Assembly (NCBI GenBank): GCA_964449165.1
Contig: CAYVAT010000003.1
Coordinates: 121,173-185,172, forward strand
Length of the DNA: 64,000 nucleotides
Direction of reading: 5' to 3'
Source: CAYSCW01 sp964449165
GTDB taxonomy: Bacteria > Acidobacteriota > Aminicenantia > Aminicenantales > Aminicenantaceae
The notes under the pieces are model-generated. The model was not told the origin of the DNA and did not search any database. It was given only the letters and a program-made list of their open reading frames with translations. Positions 8,245-17,402 of this stretch are shown here, in pieces. Position numbers and translations under genes: made by a program. Position 1 is the stretch's first letter; the number at the start of each line of letters is the position of its first letter.

Positions 8245-8895
8245 ATGGCAAAATGTGCAAGATGCAAAAAGAGGAAAGCCAAACGATTCTGTATTGCTTT
8301 AGGTGAGTCTATCTGCAGCCTCTGTTGCGGAATCCTCAGGGAGAAGGAAATTCATTGTCCTTCAAACTGCACTTTTCTTATCAAACACAAGCCTTATCAG
8401 GAAAAAAGAATCATAGGGAAAAAACAAAAAATTTCTTCAGCCGAGACCTTGTCTGAAAATGACATCACAAAAGATGAGAGGCTGGTCTGGCTGGCTTTTT
8501 ATATAGAAATGCCCATCAAAGCTTTCGCAGAAAAAAATGCCTCATTCATGGATAAAGACGCTCTTCTTGCCTTGGAATATGCAAAGGAAAAAATAGAGAA
8601 AGGGAAGGGAATCCTTATTGTGCCTGATGAAAAAACTGGCCCCAGGAATGAATTGGGTGAAGCCATTTATCAAAGCGTTGAAAAATGTCGATACGAAAAA
8701 AAGATCGTTTTGCCAGGAGAGAAAGAAAGCTACTCCAGTGAAGAAAAGATCAAATGCCTGGAAAGAATCAGTTTTTCGGTTAAATATTGGGCTAAGGATA
8801 ATTTTGAAGACCGAAACTACACAGATCGCCTTCTGGAGCGATTCTCTCGCTTACAGCGATCATCCCCCCAAAAAAAATTTATCCTCGCTTCTTAA
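8245..8895 (+). CDS. uncharacterised protein with Cys-rich N-terminus
   Basis: The first 42 residues hold eight cysteines (positions 4, 7, 16, 24, 27, 28, 38, 42) spaced like a double zinc-binding module: CARC at the start, then CSLCC and CPSNC. The rest is charged and helical, with no recognised domain. It contains LVWLAFYIEMPIKAFAEKNASF and a Lys-rich middle, and is 216 residues long. It follows the Mth938-like gene by 21 bases and is probably the last gene of the rnc transcript. A metal-binding, perhaps RNA-associated, role is only a guess from the cysteines and the neighbours. Confidence 0.7.
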   Translation: MAKCARCKKRKAKRFCIALGESICSLCCGILREKEIHCPSNCTFLIKHKPYQEKRIIGKKQKISSAETLSENDITKDERLVWLAFYIEMPIKAFAEKNASFMDKDALLALEYAKEKIEKGKGILIVPDEKTGPRNELGEAIYQSVEKCRYEKKIVLPGEKESYSSEEKIKCLERISFSVKYWAKDNFEDRNYTDRLLERFSRLQRSSPQKKFILAS

Positions 8896-8923
8896 CCTGG
8901 ATTATTCATGAATAATGCAGGTT
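8894..8923. repeat. 30-bp near-perfect palindrome between convergent genes
   Basis: AACCTG-G-ATTATT-CATG-AATAAT-G-CAGGTT is symmetric except for one G/G mismatch in each arm. It overlaps the stop of the Cys-rich gene and lies just before the end of the convergent AI-2E transporter gene. No T-run follows on either strand, so it is not a typical intrinsic terminator. Its core resembles the motifs at 1979 and 63501. Confidence 0.6.
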
Positions 8924-8933
8924 AATCTGGGCA

Positions 8934-9956
8934 TTAGTCTTTACTCATAAGTAAGGCAACGAACTCCAGGGAAGGGATATTAGAGCAGATAATCTTGATC
9001 ATAGCAGCGATAGGAACAGCCAGGATCATTCCTGGTATCCCCCACAGCCAGCCCCAGAAAAAGAGAGAAAACAGGACCACCAGCGGGCTCAATCCTAATC
9101 CTTTTCCCATTAGCCTGGGCTCAATGAAATTTCCCATAGTCATTTGAATAACACCTAGAATGAGAAGAATCCAGAAGGCTGGCCAGAGGGTTTCAAACTG
9201 GAAAGCTGCAATGGTCAAGGGAAGAGCTGTGGCAATGATCGAGCCGACGGTAGGGATATAATTGAGAAGAAATGTTAAAAATCCAAAAACAATAGCAAAA
9301 TCCACGCCGAACATCATCAGAACTGCTGTGACCATGACACCTGTAAAAAAGCTTACGATGGTCTTTATGGCCAGATATCTTTGGATTTGGCTATCTATGT
9401 TCTGGATGACATTGATAATCTTTAAACTTCGGTCTGTGTTGAAGGAGCCTCTTATTTTTTCCTTTGTTTTGCCCCGTCCCGCCAAGATGAAGATCAGAAA
9501 AACAAAGATCAAGAAGAGGTTGGAAAGAAAGGAGAAGAAAGGGCCGAGGGAGGAAAGAAGAAAACTCCCTATCTTGTTGATATCCAGCTGACTTACCCAG
9601 TCAAAAGGGTCTCGTATATGTTCTGCGAGTTTGAGTCTTTCCTGAAGTGAGGAAAGGATAGAGTTGAGCTTCTGGCCATATTTTGGGAATTCAGATGCAA
9701 AAGATTTACCACTTGAGTAAAAAAGAACTCCCAGGAGATAGATGACGAAAAATGTGATGATAACGATAAAGACGATTGAGATAGCTTTAGGGATTTTAAG
9801 TCGAGTCAGAAAATCCACTACAGGAGAGAGGACAAAAGATAGAAAAATGGCCAAGAAAAAGGGAAAAAGCACGGGTTTGGCAAGACGCAACACAACGCCA
9901 GCGATGAATATAACGACAATCACAAGAGAGCCCGAAATAACCTTATTTCCCTGCAT
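8934..9956 (-). CDS. AI-2E / PerM family membrane transporter
   Basis: An integral membrane protein of 340 residues in the AI-2E exporter (PerM, UPF0118) family. Typical features are the N-terminal helix pair (VIVVIFIAGVVLRLAKPVLF and FFLAIFLSFVLSPVVDFL), a soluble segment after about residue 75, then five to six further helices. The conserved VFGFLTFLLNYIPTVGSIIA and the end motif GKGLGLSPLVVLFSLFFWGWLWG are present. The substrate is unknown; the family name comes from E. coli TqsA. GGAAGGAAAG precedes the ATG. It stands alone, convergent with the rnc group and divergent from the signalling operon. Confidence 0.88.
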   Translation of the reverse strand: MQGNKVISGSLVIVVIFIAGVVLRLAKPVLFPFFLAIFLSFVLSPVVDFLTRLKIPKAISIVFIVIITFFVIYLLGVLFYSSGKSFASEFPKYGQKLNSILSSLQERLKLAEHIRDPFDWVSQLDINKIGSFLLSSLGPFFSFLSNLFLIFVFLIFILAGRGKTKEKIRGSFNTDRSLKIINVIQNIDSQIQRYLAIKTIVSFFTGVMVTAVLMMFGVDFAIVFGFLTFLLNYIPTVGSIIATALPLTIAAFQFETLWPAFWILLILGVIQMTMGNFIEPRLMGKGLGLSPLVVLFSLFFWGWLWGIPGMILAVPIAAMIKIICSNIPSLEFVALLMSKD

Positions 9957-10049
9957 AACTGACTTTCCTTCCGATCATTATAATTCATTTGACACAGGAA
10001 TCAAAATTCTAAGCTGAAGACCCTTTTAGAATAGAGAGTTTCCCCTAAA

Positions 10050-10092
10050 AAGGTGACCCATAAGGAATGAATATCACCCCGTTATTCACCTT
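10050..10092. repeat. inverted repeat upstream of the signalling operon
   Basis: AAGGTGA (10050-10056) and TCACCTT (10086-10092) form a 7-bp inverted repeat with a 29-base spacer. The site lies 64 bases before the first diguanylate cyclase start, so an operator is possible. The evidence is symmetry and position only. Confidence 0.3.
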
Positions 10093-10155
10093 GAAAGGCG
10101 ATTGACCGTTGCCTACTCCTGTATTACATCAACATTATAAGAGAAAAGGACTATC

Positions 10156-11067
10156 ATGAAGGTTTTGATAGCGGAAGATGAACTCATCTCTTGCCGGGCA
10201 CTGGAGAAGAGTGTTGCAGGTTGGGGATATGAAACTGTAATCGCAAAAAATGGCAAAGAAGCATGGGAAGCCTTGAGAAAGGATGAGATTCGAATAGCAG
10301 TGGTAGATTGGATGATGCCGGGTATGGATGGGATTGAACTGTGCCAGAAAATACGTCACGATTATCAGCAGAAAAAATCCAAATACACCTACATAATCCT
10401 TCTTACGGGCAAAGATCAGCAGGGAGATGTCATAACTGGACTATCTGCTGGAGCCGATGATTATATCACCAAGCCTTTTAGTTTTGTTGAGTTGAAAGTC
10501 AGGATTCAAAATGGTGAGCGGATAATCAAGGTTGAGGACGATCAAATCGAATTAGCCAGTTATGACAGTCTGACAAAAGTGTGGAACAGAAAAAAAATCC
10601 TAGATTTTTTCAAAGAAGAGCTTTCCCGGGGTCGTCGAGAAAATCAAGCCACAGGAGTGATCATCGCCGATATAGACTGGTTCAAGAATGTCAATGATTC
10701 CCATGGACACTTCACAGGAGATGAAGTGCTCATTGAGGTTGTTTCTCGCTTAAAGAAGTGCATTCGTGGTTATGACAAGCTTGGCCGTTATGGCGGAGAT
10801 GAGTTGATTCTAGTTCTTCCCAATTGTGGGTTGACTCATGTGAAGGATGTTGCCGAACGCCTTCGTCTCAGCGTCTGTGAGAAAAAAATCAGCACAAAGA
10901 AAGGTCTCCTGAATGTTACTATCAGCCTGGGAGGGATCTCATCAGATGTCTCTTCGGAGGCCTCCACGGATGAGCTCATTCAAGCCAGTGATAAAGCTCT
11001 CTATTCAGCAAAGAAGAAAGGACGCAATAAAGCTGTCATCGTCGAACGTCTCGAAGCTGGGATTTAA
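10156..11067 (+). CDS. response regulator with diguanylate cyclase domain (REC-GGDEF)
   Basis: A cytoplasmic receiver-effector protein of 303 residues that would make cyclic di-GMP when phosphorylated. The receiver (about residues 1-120) has the acidic pair AEDE, phospho-acceptor Asp51 in VVDWMMPGMDG and the conserved Lys in ITKPF. The GGDEF domain (about 135-298) has an intact GGDEL signature at 213-217. The product-inhibition I-site RGYD lies five residues before it, so the enzyme is probably active and feedback-inhibited. It is the first gene of the five-gene signalling operon and is a close paralogue of the gene at 16055. GGAC precedes the ATG. Confidence 0.93.
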   Translation: MKVLIAEDELISCRALEKSVAGWGYETVIAKNGKEAWEALRKDEIRIAVVDWMMPGMDGIELCQKIRHDYQQKKSKYTYIILLTGKDQQGDVITGLSAGADDYITKPFSFVELKVRIQNGERIIKVEDDQIELASYDSLTKVWNRKKILDFFKEELSRGRRENQATGVIIADIDWFKNVNDSHGHFTGDEVLIEVVSRLKKCIRGYDKLGRYGGDELILVLPNCGLTHVKDVAERLRLSVCEKKISTKKGLLNVTISLGGISSDVSSEASTDELIQASDKALYSAKKKGRNKAVIVERLEAGI

Positions 11068-11882
11068 TGACTATGAGCAAAGCCTTGCATAAGCTTTTAG
11101 ATGAGGTTGAGAGAGTAACCGATTTCGATGCCCGATTCTACAGAAAATCCACATTGATCAGGAGAGTCGATTCCAGAATAAGAGAGACCCGTTCTGTTAC
11201 CTGCCGAAATTATCTGAGTTATTTGAAAAATAATCCATCTGAATATGAAAGATTTCTGGAAGCTTTAACCATCAATGTAACAGATTTCTTCCGTGATAAA
11301 AGTGTGTTTCATAATCTGAAAAGGAACATTTTGCCTGATATTATCCGGAACATTAAAGACAAAAAGAGGAAAGTTATGCGCATCTGGTCGATCGGATGCT
11401 CCAGGGGACAAGAACCCTACTCCATGGCCATATTGCTGAAGGAGATCTCAGAAAAAAATAAGAACAATGTCCAAATCTTCATTCGCGCTACTGATATGAA
11501 TAGAGCTGCCCTGAGAAAAGCCAAACTCGCTATCTACAATGAAGAAGAAGTCAAGAGCGTTCCCACCCAATTTCTGAAGAAATATTTTGAGAAAGTTCAT
11601 GATGCATATCGAGTGAGAAAAGAGTTGAGAGAGCTAGTGAGGTTCAACCGACACGATCTTATAAAGGGAAACTCATTGGGCAAGTTTCACCTTATCCTCT
11701 GTCGGAATCTCTTTATTTTCTTTGAACCGCAGTTGCAAGAAAAAATATTAAAAAAAATACACACTTCTCTTAAGAGAAATGGCATCCTGGTCCTGGGGAA
11801 GGCAGAAACACTGAAGGATGACAGCTTGTTTCGATGTATCGCAGCTCAAAACCGCATTTATAGGAAAAAAGCTCCGTCATGA
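11067..11882 (+). CDS. cheR: CheR-type protein-glutamate O-methyltransferase
   Basis: A 271-residue member of the CheR family, which transfers methyl groups from S-adenosylmethionine to glutamates of chemoreceptors. The N-terminal helical domain is followed by the SAM-binding motif WSIGCSRGQEPYSMA and by LILCRNLFIFFEPQLQ, the family's NVLIYF-like strand. Its start overlaps the stop of the upstream gene by one base; a second ATG six bases further on is an alternative. No CheB, CheW or chemoreceptor gene is nearby. In this operon it may act on the adjacent kinase or play a non-chemotaxis role. Confidence 0.88.
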   Translation: MTMSKALHKLLDEVERVTDFDARFYRKSTLIRRVDSRIRETRSVTCRNYLSYLKNNPSEYERFLEALTINVTDFFRDKSVFHNLKRNILPDIIRNIKDKKRKVMRIWSIGCSRGQEPYSMAILLKEISEKNKNNVQIFIRATDMNRAALRKAKLAIYNEEEVKSVPTQFLKKYFEKVHDAYRVRKELRELVRFNRHDLIKGNSLGKFHLILCRNLFIFFEPQLQEKILKKIHTSLKRNGILVLGKAETLKDDSLFRCIAAQNRIYRKKAPS

Positions 11883-11910
11883 TCAGACTAACAGGGACCT
11901 CGAATAGGCA

Positions 11911-14900
11911 ATGAAAAAAAAGGATATAAATCAATCAGAAAGCTTTGAAAAGCTTTATGAAATTCTGGGACAAGACGTCCAATCCCTAAGAAAGCTCTAC
12001 CTAGATATCGATGAAGCGCGGAAAAGCCTCTTCCAGAAGCATAGAGAAATGCTGCTTCTTAATAAAAAGTTGAAAGCGTCCGAACAGCTGAAATCTTTGA
12101 ATGAAGAGCTAGAGGCCACTACTGAGGAGTTGCGGGCTTCAAATGAGGAGCTTGAGGCTACTAATGAAGAACTCAGGGCTACCAACGAAAAGCTGCAGGA
12201 ACGGGAACAAGAGCTGGCTAAGCGCGTAAAAGAACTGCATTGTCTTATTTCTATCTCAAACCTTGTGGAAAAGAAAGGGCTTTCCTTGCCCAAAATCTTT
12301 CAAGGCATCGTCGAGATTATCCCTCCTGTCTGGGAAAATCCTGATAGGATATGTGCCCGTATTGCTCTAAAGAATCAGGAATTTAAGACAAGCGGGTTTA
12401 AAGAAACAAAATGGAACCTCAGTGAAAGCATCAATGTCAACGGTGATCAAATTGGCACTTTACAGGTCTGTTTCTTAACTGAGAGATCAAGCCCAGAGCT
12501 CTTTCTGAAGGAAGAAAAAGAATTGCTTAAGGCTATTGCCAAGAGGCTTGGAGAAATCGTTGAGCTCAAAAGAGCAGAAGAAAATTTCATCCTCGAAAAA
12601 GCACGACTGGATCAACTGTTCGACAACGCGCAGGAAGCTATTGTCATGGCGGACAAAGAAGGTATAGTGCTCCGGGTCAACAGCGAGTTCTCCAGATTGT
12701 TTGGGTATAACCGGGACGAAATATTGGGTCAACAGTTGGATCAATTGATCGCCCCGGAGGAAGAGCACAACCATGCTTTCTCCATAACCAAAAAAGTGGC
12801 GGATGGAGAGAATGTTGCTTTCGAAGCCACTCGCCATCGTAAAGATGGAACTCTCATCCAAGTCTCTGTCCTTGCCTCTCCCATAATGGTCGATGGGAAA
12901 TTGGAGGCTATTTATGGAATCTATAGAGACATTTCTTTGCAGAAGGAGCTTATAGATAAACTGAAAGAGTCTGAAAAGAAATTTCATGATGTTGCCTTAA
13001 GCTCAGGTGACTGGATCTGGGAGACAGATCGGAACGGATGCTATACCTTTGCCTCAGGAAAAGTAAAGCAAATTCTTGGATATGAACCAAACGAGATCTT
13101 AGGGAAAACACATTTCGACTTGATGCCCGAGGATGAGGCAGAAAGAGTAAAAGAGATAGTTCAAAAAATAACCTCTGAAAAAAAAGCAATAGTTGATGTA
13201 GAGAGCTGGAACGTTACCAAAAATGGCGAAAAAATCTGTCTCTTAACCAATGGAGTTCCTATTCTGGATGAGAAAGGTGAGCTTCTTGGATATCGGGGAG
13301 TGGATAAGGACATTACAGACCGCAAGCGAGTAGTACAAGAACTTCGGCAGAGTGAAGAGAAATACCGAGCGCTCTTAGAACAAAGCGCAGATAACATCTA
13401 TATCATGGATGTGGAAACTAAAAAAGTGCTGGAGGCTAATGACACCTTGAGGAGCTTATTAGGGTATTCTGAAGAAGAAATGAAAGGCCTGACTGTCTAC
13501 GATTTTGTGATGCACTCTCGTGAAAATATCGATCAGGTAATAGAAGAGATGGCCAGTAAAAAAAGAGCCTTCATCGGAAAACGAAAATACAAGCATAAGG
13601 ATGGGACGCCTCTAGATGTGGATGTGAGCGCGAGCCTGATTACCTGTGACGGAAGAAAAGCCTTGTCTGTTGTTTCGAGAGATATTACCGAAAGAGAAAA
13701 AGCGGAAAAAGCATTAAAAGAGAGTGAGCAAACATACAGAACCATATTCGAATCTTTCCATGATATTTATTATCGTACTGATAATGAAGGAGTTATAACT
13801 GTAATCAGTCCCTCTGTTCAATATCAAGCAGGTTATGAGCCTGCAGAAGTCATCGGTCGACCTTCAGCTGATTTTTACTTCAATCCCGCTGATCGAGAAG
13901 TTTTCATGCGTAAATTGAGAGAATCAGGTGTCCTGCATGACTATGAATTAAAGTTTAGAACAAAGGATGGAAAACCTATAGATGTTTCTACAAATGCCCG
14001 TATTCTTTTTGACGAGCTCAATCAGCCGGTTGGTGTAGAGGGTGTCTTGCGGAACATCACAGAGCGGAAACAGCAGGAGGAGGCTATCCAGAAGGAAGCT
14101 TCCAAGCTTTTTGCTATGATCTCTGGACTAGAAGAGGGCATTTTGTTTGTCAACACAGAGGATCAGATTGAAGAGGTGAATGACTATTTTATCAGGCTCA
14201 TTGGCAAAGAAAAGACTGAAATAATAGGTAAGAAGATTTGGGATTTGAATTCTATCATATCGGATGAAAAAACAAAGAATCAGATCGAAGAGTTCAGGAA
14301 AAGCCCTCAGGCAGCACCCATTCAAGCCCAAAAATCCCTGTTTGGCCTGGAAACCATTCTTCGCATTCAACCTATTTACCACAAGGATCAATACCAAGGT
14401 CTTATCGCTAACATCAGCGACGTCACTGAACTTGTTCGAGCGAAAAGAGAATCGCAATCAGCCGACCAAGCGAAAAGCGAATTCTTGGCTAACATGAGCC
14501 ATGAGATCCGAACTCCCATGAATGGTGTGTTAGGCATGGCTGAGCTTGCTCTCAATACAAATCTAACTCCAGAACAGCGCAAATATATCGAAGGGATAAA
14601 ATCATCATCTGAATCCCTGATGGCCTTGATCAATGACATCCTGGATTTTTCCAAAGTGGAAGCAAGAAAACTTGAACTGGAGATGGTTCCCTTCAGCCTA
14701 CAGGAGATCATCTACGATACGGTTAGTAATCTTTCTCTTCATGCTCATAAGAAGAAACTTGAGTTGGCTTGTGATATTCCTCCTCAAATTTCATACCAGG
14801 TATTGGGAGATCCTGTGCGATTACGGCAAGTTCTCATTAACCTTGTTGACAATGCTATAAAGTTCACCGAGAAGGGGGAGGTGATTGTTTCTGTTAAAGA

Positions 14901-16065
14901 AGAGGCAAACACGGAAGAAGAAGTTGTTATCCACTTCATGGTAACCGATACTGGAATCGGCATACAAGAGGAAAAACAAAAATTGATATTCAATGCTTTC
15001 GCCCAAGCGGATGGATCTATGACTCGAAAATTCGGAGGGACTGGATTAGGTTTAGCCATATCCTACCAGCTCATCAACCTTATGGGTGGAAAGATCTGGG
15101 TGGAAAGCAAGGTTGGAGAAGGCTCTTCTTTTCACTTTAAAGTTCCTTTTAAACTGCCAAAGGATCAAGAAGGCAGATCCCTTTCAATGAAACTTGATAT
15201 TTTAAAGGGCCTTCCTGTATTGATTATCGATGACAATGCCACCAACAGGGATATACTCAAAAAAATGCTGGCCAACTGGCATACCAGGCCCACAGAAGCT
15301 GAAAGCGGAGAGGAAGCACGTGTCCTTATCGATCGTGCTGAGAGTGAGGGTAATCCCTTTGCTTTCGTGGTCATGGATGCCTATATGCCTGGAATGGATA
15401 GCTTCATCCTGGCTCAGGAAATCAAGCAAAAGCCAGACCTTGCCAAATCGACGATCATCATGCTGAACTCGGCTGAAACGCAGGGAGATGCTGCCCCTTG
15501 GCAGAAGTTAGGCGTTTTCGCCTTCATCACAAAACCCATCAAGCAGAATGAACTTCTTGAATCAGTGATGAAAGTTCTGAACAATGACACCGAAGAGAAA
15601 GAGCTTGTCCCTCAGCCATCTTCTTCCTCGAAACAGGAAACCAGTCCGGGATATCGTGTGCTCGTTGCCGAGGACAACATCGTCAATCAAAGAGTGGTGT
15701 GCTACATGCTCGAAAAACATGGACATCAGGTTACATCAGCACACAACGGGGAAGAAGTGCTGGAAGCCGTTGAAAAGCAGATTTTTGATCTTATCCTGAT
15801 GGATATCCAGATGCCCAAAATGGATGGATTTGAAGCAACATCCGCCATACGAGAGAAGGAGAAGAAAACAGGTTCTCATATTCCCATCATTGCCCTCACC
15901 GCTCATGCCATGAAGGGAGATAAGGAAAAATGCATTGAAAATGGAATGGACGACTATATTTCCAAGCCGATTAAACCTGAAGATCTTTTCGACACAATAG
16001 ATCGTGTGATAAAAAAATTAAAAAGTAAACAGAGCGAATTTGAAAATACGAGAAATGAAATTTGA
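11911..16065 (+). CDS. multi-PAS hybrid sensor histidine kinase with two receiver domains
   Basis: A 1384-residue soluble kinase with no membrane segment. Residues 55-110 form a coiled coil of near-repeats (EELEATTEELRASNEEL), typical of kinases linked to CheR. A GAF-like stretch (110-220) and about five PAS domains (230-345, 355-475, 485-595, 605-720, 730-845) follow. The HisKA domain has phospho-acceptor His864 in NMSHEIRTPMNG. The ATPase domain has NLVDNAIKF, DTGIGI and FGGTGLGLAI. Two receivers follow, with Asp1156 (VVMDAYMPGMD) and Asp1298 (ILMDIQMPKMDG). The first receiver keeps its Asp but has a diverged middle. The layout points to a phosphorelay with the Hpt protein downstream. Confidence 0.93.
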   Translation: MKKKDINQSESFEKLYEILGQDVQSLRKLYLDIDEARKSLFQKHREMLLLNKKLKASEQLKSLNEELEATTEELRASNEELEATNEELRATNEKLQEREQELAKRVKELHCLISISNLVEKKGLSLPKIFQGIVEIIPPVWENPDRICARIALKNQEFKTSGFKETKWNLSESINVNGDQIGTLQVCFLTERSSPELFLKEEKELLKAIAKRLGEIVELKRAEENFILEKARLDQLFDNAQEAIVMADKEGIVLRVNSEFSRLFGYNRDEILGQQLDQLIAPEEEHNHAFSITKKVADGENVAFEATRHRKDGTLIQVSVLASPIMVDGKLEAIYGIYRDISLQKELIDKLKESEKKFHDVALSSGDWIWETDRNGCYTFASGKVKQILGYEPNEILGKTHFDLMPEDEAERVKEIVQKITSEKKAIVDVESWNVTKNGEKICLLTNGVPILDEKGELLGYRGVDKDITDRKRVVQELRQSEEKYRALLEQSADNIYIMDVETKKVLEANDTLRSLLGYSEEEMKGLTVYDFVMHSRENIDQVIEEMASKKRAFIGKRKYKHKDGTPLDVDVSASLITCDGRKALSVVSRDITEREKAEKALKESEQTYRTIFESFHDIYYRTDNEGVITVISPSVQYQAGYEPAEVIGRPSADFYFNPADREVFMRKLRESGVLHDYELKFRTKDGKPIDVSTNARILFDELNQPVGVEGVLRNITERKQQEEAIQKEASKLFAMISGLEEGILFVNTEDQIEEVNDYFIRLIGKEKTEIIGKKIWDLNSIISDEKTKNQIEEFRKSPQAAPIQAQKSLFGLETILRIQPIYHKDQYQGLIANISDVTELVRAKRESQSADQAKSEFLANMSHEIRTPMNGVLGMAELALNTNLTPEQRKYIEGIKSSSESLMALINDILDFSKVEARKLELEMVPFSLQEIIYDTVSNLSLHAHKKKLELACDIPPQISYQVLGDPVRLRQVLINLVDNAIKFTEKGEVIVSVKEEANTEEEVVIHFMVTDTGIGIQEEKQKLIFNAFAQADGSMTRKFGGTGLGLAISYQLINLMGGKIWVESKVGEGSSFHFKVPFKLPKDQEGRSLSMKLDILKGLPVLIIDDNATNRDILKKMLANWHTRPTEAESGEEARVLIDRAESEGNPFAFVVMDAYMPGMDSFILAQEIKQKPDLAKSTIIMLNSAETQGDAAPWQKLGVFAFITKPIKQNELLESVMKVLNNDTEEKELVPQPSSSSKQETSPGYRVLVAEDNIVNQRVVCYMLEKHGHQVTSAHNGEEVLEAVEKQIFDLILMDIQMPKMDGFEATSAIREKEKKTGSHIPIIALTAHAMKGDKEKCIENGMDDYISKPIKPEDLFDTIDRVIKKLKSKQSEFENTRNEI

Positions 16066-17014
16066 TAAAACAAGTTTGCTTAAGGTTCTTATAGCAGATG
16101 ATGATCCCATCTCCCGGAGGATTTTGGAGAAAAACATAAAGGGCTGGGGATACAAAGTGATTATCGTTAATAACGGTCATGACGCTTGGAAGGCCTTACA
16201 GAAAGAAGAGATTAGAATGGCAATTTTCGACTGGATGATGCCCAAAATAAACGGTGTACAACTTTGTCAGAAAGTGCGGCTGCAGAAAAAAGACACGTAC
16301 ACCTACATTATTCTTCTTACCTCCCGGGATCAACAAGAAGATATCGTGGAGGGCCTTTCTTCAGGAGCCGACGATTATATTGTAAAACCCTTCAACACGT
16401 TGGAGCTAGAAGCCCGACTCCAGACTGGAAAGAGAATCATCGACCTTCAAAACCAGCTTATTAAATCTAAAAAACAGCTGGAGACACTGGCCACCCAAGA
16501 TAGCCTTACTAAACTCTTGAACAGGGCAACCATCATCAAACACCTTGAAGAGGAACTTAATCGGAGTTCGAGAGAAAAAAAACCTGTCGGTACCATCCTG
16601 GTAGATATCGACTATTTCAAGAACATCAACGACACTCACGGTCATCATGTTGGAGACGAGGTTTTGATAGAGGTTTCCTCCCGTCTGAAAAAGCACATCC
16701 GATCCTATGATAAAATCGGCCGTTATGGTGGCGATGAACTTCTGATCTTTCTTCCCAATTGTACCCTCTCCCTTGTCAAGGAAGTTGCAGAACGGCTTAG
16801 GAAAGTAGTTTCTAAAAAGAAAATCAAGACAGAAATTGGCCTTATCGCTGTTACCCTTAGCTTGGGAGGTGTTTCATCTGAAGATCAGTCTGTCGTTTCG
16901 GCTGAAGGTCTGATCAAGACCAGTGATCGTGCTCTTTATCAGGCAAAGAGGAATGGACGCAATTATGTAGTGATCAATAAGCATTCTCAAAATCTGAAGG
17001 AAGGAAGAAAATGA
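16055..17014 (+). CDS. response regulator with diguanylate cyclase domain (REC-GGDEF), second copy
   Basis: It has the same architecture as the first gene of the operon: receiver with phospho-acceptor Asp59 in IFDWMMPKING and Lys in IVKPF, a helical linker (LIKSKKQLETLATQDSLTKL), then GGDEF with GGDEL and an I-site RSYD five residues before it. The longer linker is the main difference from the first copy. The ATG at 16055 gives 319 residues; a TTG 15 bases upstream is possible. The start lies inside the kinase gene's 3' end, which suggests coupled translation. It is probably a tandem-duplication product kept as a second c-di-GMP output. Confidence 0.93.
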   Translation: MKFDKTSLLKVLIADDDPISRRILEKNIKGWGYKVIIVNNGHDAWKALQKEEIRMAIFDWMMPKINGVQLCQKVRLQKKDTYTYIILLTSRDQQEDIVEGLSSGADDYIVKPFNTLELEARLQTGKRIIDLQNQLIKSKKQLETLATQDSLTKLLNRATIIKHLEEELNRSSREKKPVGTILVDIDYFKNINDTHGHHVGDEVLIEVSSRLKKHIRSYDKIGRYGGDELLIFLPNCTLSLVKEVAERLRKVVSKKKIKTEIGLIAVTLSLGGVSSEDQSVVSAEGLIKTSDRALYQAKRNGRNYVVINKHSQNLKEGRK

Positions 17015-17370
17015 GCGATATCAATACTTCAAAGACTCCTCTTCCTATAGATATACCCTCTGCTCTGGAAAGAATAGGAGGAGATGAATCTTTCCTTTTT
17101 GACCTGGTCAACATTTATATCGAAGATTTTACAGATAAGTTTGAGAAGCTTAAAGCAGCAGTAGAAGAGGGGAATTTTGAGACCATAACAGATATCGGCC
17201 ATAGTCTGAAAGGATCATCAGCAAATTTGAGCCTAACTCTTCTCCAGGAAATTTCCTACCAATTTGAAATAGCAGGTAAGGAAGGGAATCTCGAGAGGGC
17301 CGAAAAAAATCTCGATCTACTCATAGAAGAATTCCAGAGATTGAAAAATTTCCTTCAAAACAGAGATTAA
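17011..17370 (+). CDS. histidine phosphotransfer (Hpt) domain protein
   Basis: A free-standing Hpt protein of 119 residues. It carries the phospho-accepting His64 in ITDIGHSLKGSSANLS, the four-helix-bundle signature of phosphorelay intermediates. It starts on the ATGA shared with the stop of the second REC-GGDEF gene. The hybrid kinase two genes upstream has receivers but no Hpt of its own, so this protein most likely carries phosphate from kinase receiver to the GGDEF receivers. That route is inferred from domain content and gene order. Confidence 0.88.
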   Translation: MSDINTSKTPLPIDIPSALERIGGDESFLFDLVNIYIEDFTDKFEKLKAAVEEGNFETITDIGHSLKGSSANLSLTLLQEISYQFEIAGKEGNLERAEKNLDLLIEEFQRLKNFLQNRD

Positions 17371-17402
17371 ATTTTTCTCCCCGCAAAAGTGATAAAATTG
17401 AA

